A program made the translations under genes and the position numbers. From assembly GCF_902167145.1 (NCBI RefSeq), contig NC_050101.1:180850428-180914427 (forward strand): DNA of 64,000 nucleotides, read 5' to 3'. This stretch comes from Zea mays (Eukaryota > Streptophyta > Magnoliopsida > Poales > Poaceae). The notes beneath the pieces were generated by a model that ran no database searches, was not told where the DNA came from, and saw only the letters and a list, made by a program, of their open reading frames with translations. Positions 1 to 13,138 of this stretch are shown piece after piece. The number at the start of each line of letters is the position of its first letter. Within the stretch, counting starts at the first letter, position 1.

Positions 1-1249
1 TACACTAGACCCCAAATATGTTTCCTTGCCATAGATCACATTCTTGGATTTTTAGTGGAGATCATTTCTTGGTAAAAAACCCGTAGGTGTTAGCCTTTGG
101 TATTATTGAAAATGGTCGTTTCATGGCTATTTTCGATAAAGATGAAGGTTGTGTGGCCATTGATCATCGACTAGATGCTCCTACACCTCACCCTACATAG
201 GTTTCCTTGCCATAGATCACATTCTTGGTTTTCTGGTGGAGACCATTTCTTGGCCAAAAATTTGTTGGTGTTAGCCTTCGGTATTATTGAAAATGGTCCT
301 TCATGCTATTTTCGACAAAAATGGGAGTTGTGTGGCCATTGATCATCGACCAGAGGCTCATACACCTCACCCCACATATGTTTCCATGCCATAGATAACA
401 TTTTTGGATTTTTGGTCGAGACCATTTATTGTTCAAAAATCCGTAGGTGTTAGCCATGGGTATTATTGAAAATGGTCCTTCATGGCATTTTCGACAAAAA
501 ATAGGTGTTGTGTGACCATTAATCATCGACCAGAGGCTCGTACACCACACCCCACATATGTTTCCATGCCATAGATAACATTTTTGGATTTTTGGTCGAG
601 ACCATTTATTGGTCAAAAATCTGTAGGTGTTAGTCTTCGGTATTATTGAAAATGGTCGTTGATGCAATTTTCGACAAAAATAGGGGTTGTGTGGCCAGTA
701 ATCATGTACCAGATGCTCGTACACCTCAATCCACATATGTTTCCTTGCCATAGATCACATTCTTAGATTTCTGGTGGAGGCCATTTCTTGATCAAAAATC
801 CATGGGTGTTAGCCCTCGTTATTATTGAAAATGGTCGTTCATGCTATTTTCGTCAAAAATGGGGGTTGTGTGGCCATTGATCAACGACCAGTGGCTCAGA
901 AACCACACCCCACATATGTGTCCTTGCCATAGATCACATTCTTGCATTTCTGGCAGAGACCATTTCTTGATCAAAAATCCATAGGTGTTAGCCTTCACTA
1001 TTATTGAAAATGGTTATTCATGCTATTTTCAACTAAAATATAGGTTGTGTGTCCATTGATCATCGACTAGAGGTTCATATACCTCACCCCACATATGTTT
1101 CCTTGCCAAAGGTCACATTCTTGGATTTCTGGTGGAGACCATTTCTAGATCAAAAATACGTAGGTGTTAGCCTTCGGTATTATTAAAAATGGCCGTTCAT
1201 GCTATTTTTTCGACAAAAATGGGGTTGTGTGGCCATTGATCATCGACTA
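1..1249 (-). repeat. Knob 180-bp satellite array, reverse orientation
   Basis: Tandem ~180-bp monomers recognised as the maize knob repeat. Each unit carries a 'cattcttggatttctggtgg' block, a 'gtaggtgttagccttcgg' block and a 'ttgtgtggccattgatcatc' block. About seven diverged monomers are present. The array reads in the opposite orientation to the adjoining block and ends at a sharp inversion junction at ~1249. Its last ~350 bp reappear in inverse orientation at 58168-58520, and its first ~250 bp match 57150-57400 directly. No gene is seen. Confidence 0.95.
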
Positions 1250-1391
1250 AAAAACCCCCATTTTCAATAATACCGAGGCTAACACCAACGGATTTTTAGC
1301 CAAGAAATGGCCTCCACCAAAAATCCAAGAATGTGATCTATGGCAAAAAACATATGTGGGGTCAGGTGTATGAGCCTCTGGTTGGTAATCA

Positions 1392-4300
1392 ATGGCCACA
1401 CAGCCCCATTTTTGTCCAAATTTGCAAGAACGACCATTTTCAATAATATCGAAGGCTAACACCTATGGATCTCGACAAGGAAGTGGTCCCCACTATAAAT
1501 CCAAGAATGTGACCTATGGCAAGGAAACATATGTGGGGTCAGGTGTACGAGCCTCTGTTCGATGGTCAATGGCTACACAACCCCTATTTTTGTCGAAAAT
1601 TGCATCAACGACCATTTCCAATAATACCGAAGGAAAACACCTATGGATTTTTGACCAATAAATTGTCTCGACCAAAAATCAAAAAATGTGATCTATGGCA
1701 TGGAAACATATGTGGGGTGAGGTGTACGAGCCTCTAGTCGATGATTAATGGTCACACAACACCTATTTTTGTCGAAAATGCCATGAACGACCATTTTCAA
1801 TAATACCTATGGCTAACACCTATGGATTTTTGAACAAAAAATGGTCTAACACCAACAGATTTGCCAAAAATAGCATGAAGTACCATTTTCAATAATACCG
1901 AAGGCTAACACCAACAGATTTTTGGCCAAGAAATGGGCTCCACCAGAAAACCAAGAATGTGATCTATGGTAAGGAAACCTATGTAGGGTGAGGTGTAGGA
2001 GCCTCTAGTCGATGATCAATGGCCACACAACCTTCATCTTTGCTGAAAATAGCCATGAAACGACCATTTTCAATAATACCAAAGGCTAACACCTACGGGT
2101 TTTTTACCAAGAAATGATCTCCACCAAAAATCCAAGAAGGTGATCTGTGGCAAGGAAACATATGTGGGGTCAGGTGTATGAGCCTTTGGTCGATGATCAA
2201 TGGCTACACAACCCCCATTTTTGTCCAAAATAGCTAGAACGAGCATTTTCAACAATACTGAAGGCTAACACCTACGGATTTTTGACCAACAAATGGACCC
2301 CCCAGAAATCCAAGAATGTGACCTATGGCAAGGAAACATATGTGGGGTCAGGTGTATGAGCCTCTGTTCGAAAATAGAATGAACGACCATTTTCAATAAT
2401 ACCGAAGGCTAACACCTACGGATTTTTGACCAAGAAATGGTCTCCACCGGAAATCTAAGAATGTGACCTATGACAAGGAAACATATGTGGGGTCAGGTGT
2501 ACAAGCCTCTGGTCGATGATCAATGGCCCCACAACCCCCATTTTGTCGAAAATAGCCATGAACGACCATTTTCAATAATACTAAAGGCTAACACCTAGGA
2601 TTTTTACCAAGAAATGGTCTCCACCAGAAATCCAAGAATGTGATCCACGGCAAGGAAACATATGTGGGTGAGGTGTACGAGCCTCTGGTTGATGATCAAA
2701 GGCCACACAATCCCTATTTTTTCAAAAATAGCATGAACGACCATTTTCAATAATACCGAAGGCTAACACCTACGGATTTTGGACCAAGAAATGGTCTGCA
2801 CCAAAAATCCAAGAATGTGATCTATGGCAAGGAAACATATGTGGGGTGAGGTGAACGAGCCTCTTGTCAATGATCAATGGCCACACAACCCCCATTTTTG
2901 TCGAAAATAGCCATGAACGACCATTTTCAATAATATCGAAGGCTAACACCTTCAGATTTTTGACCAAGAAATGGTCTCCCTAGAAATCCAAGAATGTGAC
3001 CTATGGCAAGGAAACATAAGTGGGTTGAGGTGTATGAGCCTGTAGTCGATGATGAATGGCCATAAAACCCCATTTTTGTCAGAAATAGCCTTGAATGAGC
3101 ATTTACAATAATACCAAAGGCTAACACCTACCGATTTTTGACCAAGAAATGGTCTTCGCTAGAAATCCAAGAATGTCAACTATGGCAAGGAAACATATTT
3201 GGGGTGAGGTGTACGAGAAACTGGTCGATGATCAATTGCCACACAACCCCTATTTTTGTCAAAAATAGCATACACGACCATTTTCAATAATACCTACAGA
3301 TTTTTGGCCAAGAAATGGTCACCACCCGAAAACAAAGAATGTGATCTATCACAAGGAAACAAATGTGGGGTGTGGTGTACGAGCCTCTAATCGGTGATCT
3401 ATGGCCAAACAACCTTCATTTTTCCCAAAAATAGCCATGAACAACCATTTTCAATAATACTGAAGGCTAACACCTACGGATTCTTGACCAAGAAATGGTC
3501 TCCACCAAAAATCCAAGAATGTGAACTATGGCCAGGAAACATATGTGGGGTCACGTTTATGGGCCTCTGGTCGATGATCAATGATCACACAACCCCCATT
3601 TTATTTATGGCAAGGAAATATATGTGGTGTGAGATGTACGAGCCTTTGGTCAATGATATGTGGCCTCACAATCCCCATTTTTGTCGAAAATAGCATGAAC
3701 GGCCATTTTCAATAATACCAAAGGCTAACACCTACATATTTTTTACCAAGATATGGTCTCCACTAGAAATGCAAGAATGTGATCTATGGAAAGGAAACAT
3801 ATGTGGGGTGTGGTGTATGAGCGTCTGGTCGATGATCAATGGCCACACAACCCCCATTTTTGTCAAAAATAGCATGAACGACCATTTTCAATAATATCGA
3901 AGGCTAACACCTACAGATTTTTGACCAATAAATTGTCTCCACCAAAATCCAAAAATGTGATCTATGTCATAGAAACATATGTGGGTTGAGGTGTACGAGC
4001 CTCTTGTCGATGATCAATGGCCACACAAACCCTATTTTTGTCGAAAATAGCATGAACGACCATTTTCAATAATACCAAAGGCTAACACATTTTATTTTTT
4101 ACCAAGAAATGCTCTTCACTAGAACTCCAAGAATGTGATCAATGGCAAGGAAACACATGTGGGGGTGAGGTATACGTGCAACTAATCAATGACCAATGGC
4201 CACACAACCCTCATTTTTGTCGAAAATAGCATTAACGAACATTTTCGATAATACCGAAGGCTAACACCTACAAATTTTTGACCAAGAAATGGTATCCACC

Positions 4301-5089
4301 AGAAATCCAAGAATGTGATCTATGCCAAGAAAACATACGTGGGGTGAGGTGTACGAGCCTCTGGTTGATGATCAATGGCCACACATCTCCCATTTTTGTC
4401 GAAAATAGCATGAAGGCCATTTTCAATAATACCGAAGACTAACACCAACGGATTTTCGGCTAAGAAATGGTATCCACCAGAAAACCAAGAATGTGATCTA
4501 TGGCAAGAAAACATATGTGGGGTGAGGTGTAGGAGCCTGTAGTCAATGATCAATTGCCACACAACCTTCATTTTTGCTGAAAATAGCCATGACCGACCAT
4601 TTCAATAATATTGAAGGCTAGCACCTACTAATTTTTGACCAAGAAATGGTCTCCACCAAAAATCCAAGAATGTGATCTATGGCAAGGAAACATTTGTGGG
4701 GTCAGGTGTATGAGCCTCTGGTCAATGATCAATGGCCACACAACCCCCATTTTTGTCCAAAATAGCAAGAACGAGCATTTTCAATAATACCGAAGGCTAA
4801 CACCTACGGATTTTTGACCAAGAAATGGTCTCCACCAAAAATCAAAGAATTTTATCTATAGCAAGGAAACATATGTGGGGTGAGATGTACGAGCCTCTAG
4901 TCGATGATAAGTGGCCCCACAATCCCCATTTTTCTCAAAAAAGCATGAATGACCATTTTCAATAATACCAAAGCCTAACACCTACAATTTTTTTTACCAA
5001 GATAAGGTCTGCACCAGAAATGCAAGAATGTGATCTCTAGAAAGGAAAAATATGTGGGGTGTGGTGTATGAGCCTCTGGTCGATGGTCA
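1392..5089 (+). repeat. 3698-bp higher-order tandem duplication, copy A
   Basis: This block of about 20 knob monomers repeats immediately at 5090-8787 with a constant offset of 3698 bp. I found about five substitutions by eye: near 1735/5433, 1920/5618, 2973/6671, 3160/6858 and 3630/7320. The breakpoint lies in 'tcaatggccacaca', a segment conserved in every monomer. This fits unequal exchange between out-of-register monomers. Confidence 0.92.
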
Positions 5090-8000
5090 ATGGCCACACA
5101 GCCCCATTTTTGTCCAAATTTGCAAGAACGACCATTTTCAATAATATCGAAGGCTAACACCTATGGATCTCGACAAGGAAGTGGTCCCCACTATAAATCC
5201 AAGAATGTGACCTATGGCAAGGAAACATATGTGGGGTCAGGTGTACGAGCCTCTGTTCGATGGTCAATGGCTACACAACCCCTATTTTTGTCGAAAATTG
5301 CATCAACGACCATTTCCAATAATACCGAAGGAAAACACCTATGGATTTTTGACCAATAAATTGTCTCGACCAAAAATCAAAAAATGTGATCTATGGCATG
5401 GAAACATATGTGGGGTGAGGTGTACGAGCCTCTGGTCGATGATTAATGGTCACACAACACCTATTTTTGTCGAAAATGCCATGAACGACCATTTTCAATA
5501 ATACCTATGGCTAACACCTATGGATTTTTGAACAAAAAATGGTCTAACACCAACAGATTTGCCAAAAATAGCATGAAGTACCATTTTCAATAATACCGAA
5601 GGCTAACACCAACAGATGTTTGGCCAAGAAATGGGCTCCACCAGAAAACCAAGAATGTGATCTATGGTAAGGAAACCTATGTAGGGTGAGGTGTAGGAGC
5701 CTCTAGTCGATGATCAATGGCCACACAACCTTCATCTTTGCTGAAAATAGCCATGAAACGACCATTTTCAATAATACCAAAGGCTAACACCTACGGGTTT
5801 TTTACCAAGAAATGATCTCCACCAAAAATCCAAGAAGGTGATCTGTGGCAAGGAAACATATGTGGGGTCAGGTGTATGAGCCTTTGGTCGATGATCAATG
5901 GCTACACAACCCCCATTTTTGTCCAAAATAGCTAGAACGAGCATTTTCAACAATACTGAAGGCTAACACCTACGGATTTTTGACCAACAAATGGACCCCC
6001 CAGAAATCCAAGAATGTGACCTATGGCAAGGAAACATATGTGGGGTCAGGTGTATGAGCCTCTGTTCGAAAATAGAATGAACGACCATTTTCAATAATAC
6101 CGAAGGCTAACACCTACGGATTTTTGACCAAGAAATGGTCTCCACCGGAAATCTAAGAATGTGACCTATGACAAGGAAACATATGTGGGGTCAGGTGTAC
6201 AAGCCTCTGGTCGATGATCAATGGCCCCACAACCCCCATTTTGTCGAAAATAGCCATGAACGACCATTTTCAATAATACTAAAGGCTAACACCTAGGATT
6301 TTTACCAAGAAATGGTCTCCACCAGAAATCCAAGAATGTGATCCACGGCAAGGAAACATATGTGGGTGAGGTGTACGAGCCTCTGGTTGATGATCAAAGG
6401 CCACACAATCCCTATTTTTTCAAAAATAGCATGAACGACCATTTTCAATAATACCGAAGGCTAACACCTACGGATTTTGGACCAAGAAATGGTCTGCACC
6501 AAAAATCCAAGAATGTGATCTATGGCAAGGAAACATATGTGGGGTGAGGTGAACGAGCCTCTTGTCAATGATCAATGGCCACACAACCCCCATTTTTGTC
6601 GAAAATAGCCATGAACGACCATTTTCAATAATATCGAAGGCTAACACCTTCAGATTTTTGACCAAGAAATGATCTCCCTAGAAATCCAAGAATGTGACCT
6701 ATGGCAAGGAAACATAAGTGGGTTGAGGTGTATGAGCCTGTAGTCGATGATGAATGGCCATAAAACCCCATTTTTGTCAGAAATAGCCTTGAATGAGCAT
6801 TTACAATAATACCAAAGGCTAACACCTACCGATTTTTGACCAAGAAATGGTCTTCGCCAGAAATCCAAGAATGTCAACTATGGCAAGGAAACATATTTGG
6901 GGTGAGGTGTACGAGAAACTGGTCGATGATCAATTGCCACACAACCCCTATTTTTGTCAAAAATAGCATACACGACCATTTTCAATAATACCTACAGATT
7001 TTTGGCCAAGAAATGGTCACCACCCGAAAACAAAGAATGTGATCTATCACAAGGAAACAAATGTGGGGTGTGGTGTACGAGCCTCTAATCGGTGATCTAT
7101 GGCCAAACAACCTTCATTTTTCCCAAAAATAGCCATGAACAACCATTTTCAATAATACTGAAGGCTAACACCTACGGATTCTTGACCAAGAAATGGTCTC
7201 CACCAAAAATCCAAGAATGTGAACTATGGCCAGGAAACATATGTGGGGTCACGTTTATGGGCCTCTGGTCGATGATCAATGATCACACAACCCCCATTTT
7301 ATTTATGGCAAGGAAATATGTGTGGTGTGAGATGTACGAGCCTTTGGTCAATGATATGTGGCCTCACAATCCCCATTTTTGTCGAAAATAGCATGAACGG
7401 CCATTTTCAATAATACCAAAGGCTAACACCTACATATTTTTTACCAAGATATGGTCTCCACTAGAAATGCAAGAATGTGATCTATGGAAAGGAAACATAT
7501 GTGGGGTGTGGTGTATGAGCGTCTGGTCGATGATCAATGGCCACACAACCCCCATTTTTGTCAAAAATAGCATGAACGACCATTTTCAATAATATCGAAG
7601 GCTAACACCTACAGATTTTTGACCAATAAATTGTCTCCACCAAAATCCAAAAATGTGATCTATGTCATAGAAACATATGTGGGTTGAGGTGTACGAGCCT
7701 CTTGTCGATGATCAATGGCCACACAAACCCTATTTTTGTCGAAAATAGCATGAACGACCATTTTCAATAATACCAAAGGCTAACACATTTTATTTTTTAC
7801 CAAGAAATGCTCTTCACTAGAACTCCAAGAATGTGATCAATGGCAAGGAAACACATGTGGGGGTGAGGTATACGTGCAACTAATCAATGACCAATGGCCA
7901 CACAACCCTCATTTTTGTCGAAAATAGCATTAACGAACATTTTCGATAATACCGAAGGCTAACACCTACAAATTTTTGACCAAGAAATGGTATCCACCAG

Positions 8001-8787
8001 AAATCCAAGAATGTGATCTATGCCAAGAAAACATACGTGGGGTGAGGTGTACGAGCCTCTGGTTGATGATCAATGGCCACACATCTCCCATTTTTGTCGA
8101 AAATAGCATGAAGGCCATTTTCAATAATACCGAAGACTAACACCAACGGATTTTCGGCTAAGAAATGGTATCCACCAGAAAACCAAGAATGTGATCTATG
8201 GCAAGAAAACATATGTGGGGTGAGGTGTAGGAGCCTGTAGTCAATGATCAATTGCCACACAACCTTCATTTTTGCTGAAAATAGCCATGACCGACCATTT
8301 CAATAATATTGAAGGCTAGCACCTACTAATTTTTGACCAAGAAATGGTCTCCACCAAAAATCCAAGAATGTGATCTATGGCAAGGAAACATTTGTGGGGT
8401 CAGGTGTATGAGCCTCTGGTCAATGATCAATGGCCACACAACCCCCATTTTTGTCCAAAATAGCAAGAACGAGCATTTTCAATAATACCGAAGGCTAACA
8501 CCTACGGATTTTTGACCAAGAAATGGTCTCCACCAAAAATCAAAGAATTTTATCTATAGCAAGGAAACATATGTGGGGTGAGATGTACGAGCCTCTAGTC
8601 GATGATAAGTGGCCCCACAATCCCCATTTTTCTCAAAAAAGCATGAATGACCATTTTCAATAATACCAAAGCCTAACACCTACAATTTTTTTTACCAAGA
8701 TAAGGTCTGCACCAGAAATGCAAGAATGTGATCTCTAGAAAGGAAAAATATGTGGGGTGTGGTGTATGAGCCTCTGGTCGATGGTCA
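5090..8787 (+). repeat. 3698-bp higher-order tandem duplication, copy B
   Basis: Second copy of the 3698-bp block. After ~8787 the sequence leaves the duplication and continues in ordinary diverged monomers. 'aattg' at 8250-8254 (and at 4552-4556 in copy A) is the inverse of the target duplication flanking the long-LTR element in the right arm, so this is an empty-site counterpart of that insertion. Confidence 0.92.
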
Positions 8788-9897
8788 ATGGCCACACAAC
8801 CCCCATTTTGTCAAAAATAGCATTAACGACCATTTTCAATAATACTGAAGGCTAACACCTACGGATTTTTGACCAAGAAATGGTCTCCACCAGATATATA
8901 AGAATGTGATCTATGGGAAGGAAACATATGTGGGGTGAGGTGTACGAGCCTCTAGTCGATGATCAATGGCCACACAACCCTTATTTTTGCTGAAAATTGC
9001 ATCAACGACCATTTTCAATAATACTGAAGGCTAACATTACACATTTTTGACCAATAAATTGTCTCCACCAAAAATACAAAAATGTGATCTATGTCATAGA
9101 AACATATGTGGGGTGAGGTGTACGAGCCTCTTGTCGATGATCGATGGCCACACAACCTCTATTTTTGTCGAAAATAGCATGAACGACCATTTTCAATAAT
9201 ACCGAAGGCTAACACCTATGGATTTTTTTTACCAAGAAATGGTCTCCACTAGAAATCCAAGAATGTGATTTATGGCAAGGAAACATATGTGGGGTCAGGT
9301 GTATGAGCAACTGGTCGATGATCAATGGCCACACAACCCCCATTTTTGTCGAAAATTTCATGAACGAACATTTTCGATAATACCGAAGGCTAACACCTAC
9401 TGATTTTTAACCAAGAAATGGTCTCCACCTGAAACCCAAGAATGTGATCTATGGCATAAAAACATACGTCGGGTGAGGTGTACAAGCCTTTGGTCGATGA
9501 TCAAAGGCCACACAACTCCCATTTTTGTCGAAAATACCATGAAGGATTATTTTCAATAATACCGAAGGCTAACACCAACGGATTTTTGGCCAAAAAATGG
9601 TCTCCACCAGAAAACCAAGAATGTGATCTATGGCAAGGAAACATATGTGAGGTGATGTGTAGGAGCCTCTAATCGATGATCTATGGCCACACAACCTTCA
9701 TTTTTGCCGAAAATAGCCGTGAACGACCATTTTCAATAATACCGAAGGCTAACACCTACGGATTTTTGACCAAGAAAAGGTCTCCACCAAAAATCCAAGA
9801 ATATGATCTATGGCAAGGAAACATTTGTGGGGTGAGGTGTACGAGCCTCTGGTCGATGATCAATGGCCACACAACACACATAAACTTAAACTCATAT

Positions 9898-12800
9898 TGA
9901 TGTGTTTATGTCCACTCAAGTAAAACATCGCATATCATTGTGCCACATCGTTTCTAAAAATAAAATAAAGACCATGAGAAATTTAGCCAAATTGCACGAG
10001 AGAACTGTCCAAACATAGGTTATGGTTGTAAGGAATCTTCTTTTCACCAAACAGTTGCTAATAAGTAGGAATATAAAGAATTCAAAACAATAGATAATCT
10101 TTTAAACTAAAAATGACGTTTCCCTGATGTCAAGGGCATTGTATTTGCACGAGAGGGTATTAGAGTACAACTAGTCGATGAAGACGTTATTGGGCTAGCT
10201 AATGACCTTTTGTGATATCAGGTTTCCTATAATCCCCTCTATTCAAGGCATACCTAGACGGTGTTTATGTCCACTCAAGAAAAACAACACACATCAATAT
10301 GCCACATTGTTTCTCAAAATAAAATAATGACCATGGAAAATTTATCCAAATTGAGTGAGAGAACTGTCCAAACATAGGTTAAGGTTTTAAGGCACATTTT
10401 TTCCACCATACCGTTGCTAAAAAGTTGGAATATAGAGAATTCAAACAATAGATCACCTTTTAAACCACAAATGATGTTTCTTTGATTTTAAGGGCACTAT
10501 ATTCGCACGAGAGGGTATTAGAGTGCAACTAGTGGATGAAGACGTTATTGGGCTAGCTAATGACTTTTGTGATACCTGGTTTCCAATAATCCCCTCTATT
10601 CAAGGCATACCTAGATGGTGTTTATGTCCACTCAAGTATAACACCATACATCATTATGCCACACCATTTCTCAAAATAAAATAAATACCATGGGAAATTT
10701 AGCCAAATTGCGTGAGAGAACTGTTCAAATATAGGTTAAGGTTGTAAGGCACCATTTTTCCACCGTACAATTGATAAAAAGTTGGAATATAAAGAATTCA
10801 AAACAATAGATCACCTTTTATATCACAAATGACATTTCCCTGATGTCAAGGGCATTGTAATTGCACGTGAGGGTATTAGAGTACAACTAGTGGATGAAGA
10901 CGTCATTCGGCTAGCAAATGACATTTTGTGATACCAGGTTTCCTATAATCCCCTCTATTCAAGGCATACCTACACGGTGTTTATGTCGACTAAAGAAAAA
11001 CAAAACACATCAATATGCCACATTGATTCTAAAAATAAAATAATGACCTTGGAAAATTTAGCCAAATTACGTGAGTGAACTGTCCAAACAGAGGTTAAGG
11101 TTGTAAGGCACCTTTTTTCCACCATACAGTTGCGAAAAAGTTGGAATATAAAGAATTCAAAACAATAGATCACCTTTTAAACCTCAAATGACGTTTCTAT
11201 GATATTGAGGGCATTGTATTCACACGAGACGGTATTAGAGTACAACTAGTGGATGATGACGTTATTGGGCTAGCTAATGACCTTTTGTGATACCAAGTTT
11301 CCTATAATCCTCTCTATTTAAGGCATACCTAGATGGTGTTTATGTCCACTCAAGTAAAACACCGCACATCATTTTTGCCACATCGTTTCTCAAAATAAAA
11401 TAAAGACCATGGGAAATTTATCCAAATTGCGTGTGAGATCTGTCCAAACATAGGTTACGGTTGTAAGGCACCTTTTTTTACCATACAGATGCTAAAAGGT
11501 TGGAATATAAAGAATTCAAAACAATATATCACCTTTTAAACCTGAAATGTCGTTTCTATGATATTGAGGGCATTGTATTCACACTAGTGGGTTTTAGAGT
11601 ACAACTAGTGGATGAAGACATTATTGGGCTAGCTAATGATCTTTTGTGATACTAGGTTTCCTATAATCCTCTCTATTCAAGGCTTACCAAGACGGCGTTT
11701 CTGTCCACTCAAGTAAAACACCACACATCATTATGCCACATCATTTCTCAAAATATAATAAAGACCATGTGAAATTTAGCCAAATTGCGTGAGAGAACTG
11801 TCCAAACATAGGTTAAGGTTGTATGACACCTTTTTTTCCACCATACAGTTGCTAAAATTTAGGAATATAAAGAATTCAAAGTAATAGATCAACTTTTAAA
11901 GTAAAAACGGCGTTTCCCTGATGTCAATGGCATTGTATTCACACGAGAGGGTATTAGAATACAACTACTGGATGAACACTTTAGTGGGCTAGCTAATGAC
12001 CTTTTGTCATACCAGGTTTCCTATAATCCCCTCTATTCAAGGCATACCTAGTCGTGTTTATATCCACTCAAGAAAAACAAAACACATCAATATGCCACAT
12101 CGTTTCTCAAAATAAAATAATGACCATGGAAAATTTAGCCAAATTACGTGAATTCAAAACAATAGATCAATAATGACCTAGTTGCGAAAAAGTTGGAATA
12201 TAAAGAATTCAAAACAATAGATCACCTTTTAAACCTCAAATGACGTTTCTATGATATTGAAGGCATTGTATTCACACGAGACGGTATTAGAGTACAACTA
12301 GTGGACGAAGACATTATTAAGCTAGCAAATGACCTAGATGGTATTTGTGTCCACTCAAGTAAAACACCCCACATCATTATGCCACATCGTTTCTCAAAAT
12401 AAAATAAAGACCATGGGAAATTTAGCCAAATTGCGTGAGAGAACTTTCCAAACATAGGTTAAGGTTGTAAGGCACTTTTTCCCACAATAGAGTTGCTAAA
12501 AAGCAGGAATATAAAGAATTCAAAACAATAGATCACCTTTTAAACTAAAAATGATGTTTCCTAGATGTCAAGGGCATTGTATTCGCACGAGAGGGTATTA
12601 GAGTACAACTAGTGGATAAAGATGTTATTGGGCTAGCTAATGACCTTTTGTGATACCAGGTTTCCTATAATCCCCTCTATTCAAGGCATACCTAGACGGT
12701 GTTTATGTCCAGTCAAATAAAACACCACATATTAATATGCCACATTGTTTCTCAATAAAACAAAGACCATGGAAAATTTAGCCAAATTGAGTGAGAGAAC

Positions 12801-13138
12801 TGTCCAAACATAGGTTAAAGTTGTAAGGCACATTTTTCCACCATACGGCTGCTAAAAAGTTGGAATATAAAGAATTCAAAACAATAGATCACATTTTAAA
12901 CCACAAATGACATTTCTATGATATTGAGGGCACTGTATTCGCACGAGAGGGTATTAGAGTACAACTAGAGGTTACGTTATTGGGCTAGCTAATAACTTTT
13001 TGTGATACCAGGTTTCCTATAATCCCTTCTATTCAAGGCGTACCTAGATTGTGTTTATGTCCACTCAAGGAAAACATCACACATCAATTTGCCACATCTT
13101 TTCTCAAAATAAAATAAAGACCATGGAAAATTTAGCCC
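9898..13138 (+). repeat. TR-1 (~358-bp) knob satellite, forward orientation
   Basis: Tandem units about 357-359 bp long, measured between successive 'attcaaggca' motifs at 10241, 10598 and 10957. I recognise these as the maize TR-1 knob repeat. Landmarks are 'ctagctaatgacctttt', 'gtgtttatgtccactcaag' and 'gaattcaaaacaatagatca'. Irregular joins near 12150-12185 and 12325 mark internal deletions. Most of the block reappears in reverse order at 33364-35547 and 42919-43300. The motif 'atgtc' at 10267-10271 is the empty counterpart of the zeon-like insertion site. No gene is seen. Confidence 0.93.

Larger units (their letters stand above)
1250..9897 (+). repeat. Knob 180-bp satellite array, forward orientation
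   Basis: About 48 head-to-tail monomers of the maize knob 180-bp repeat, the reverse complement of the block before it. Individual monomers differ by roughly 5-15%, and small indels give occasional short or fused units, for example near 1850, 2370 and 3600. The array ends at ~9880-9900, where a short unique join leads into TR-1. The same knob/TR-1 join, inverted, is found at ~43281-43312. Positions 1392-8787 consist of two nearly identical 3698-bp blocks. Confidence 0.95.

Noticed and set aside
284..9900. Many 60-155 codon ORFs in the knob arrays (also at 30462-33379, 43414-44711, 52615-59802 and 63178-63737)
   Set aside because: They repeat the 180-bp monomer in frame, lack start context and known domains, and change with every indel. 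They are satellite shadows.
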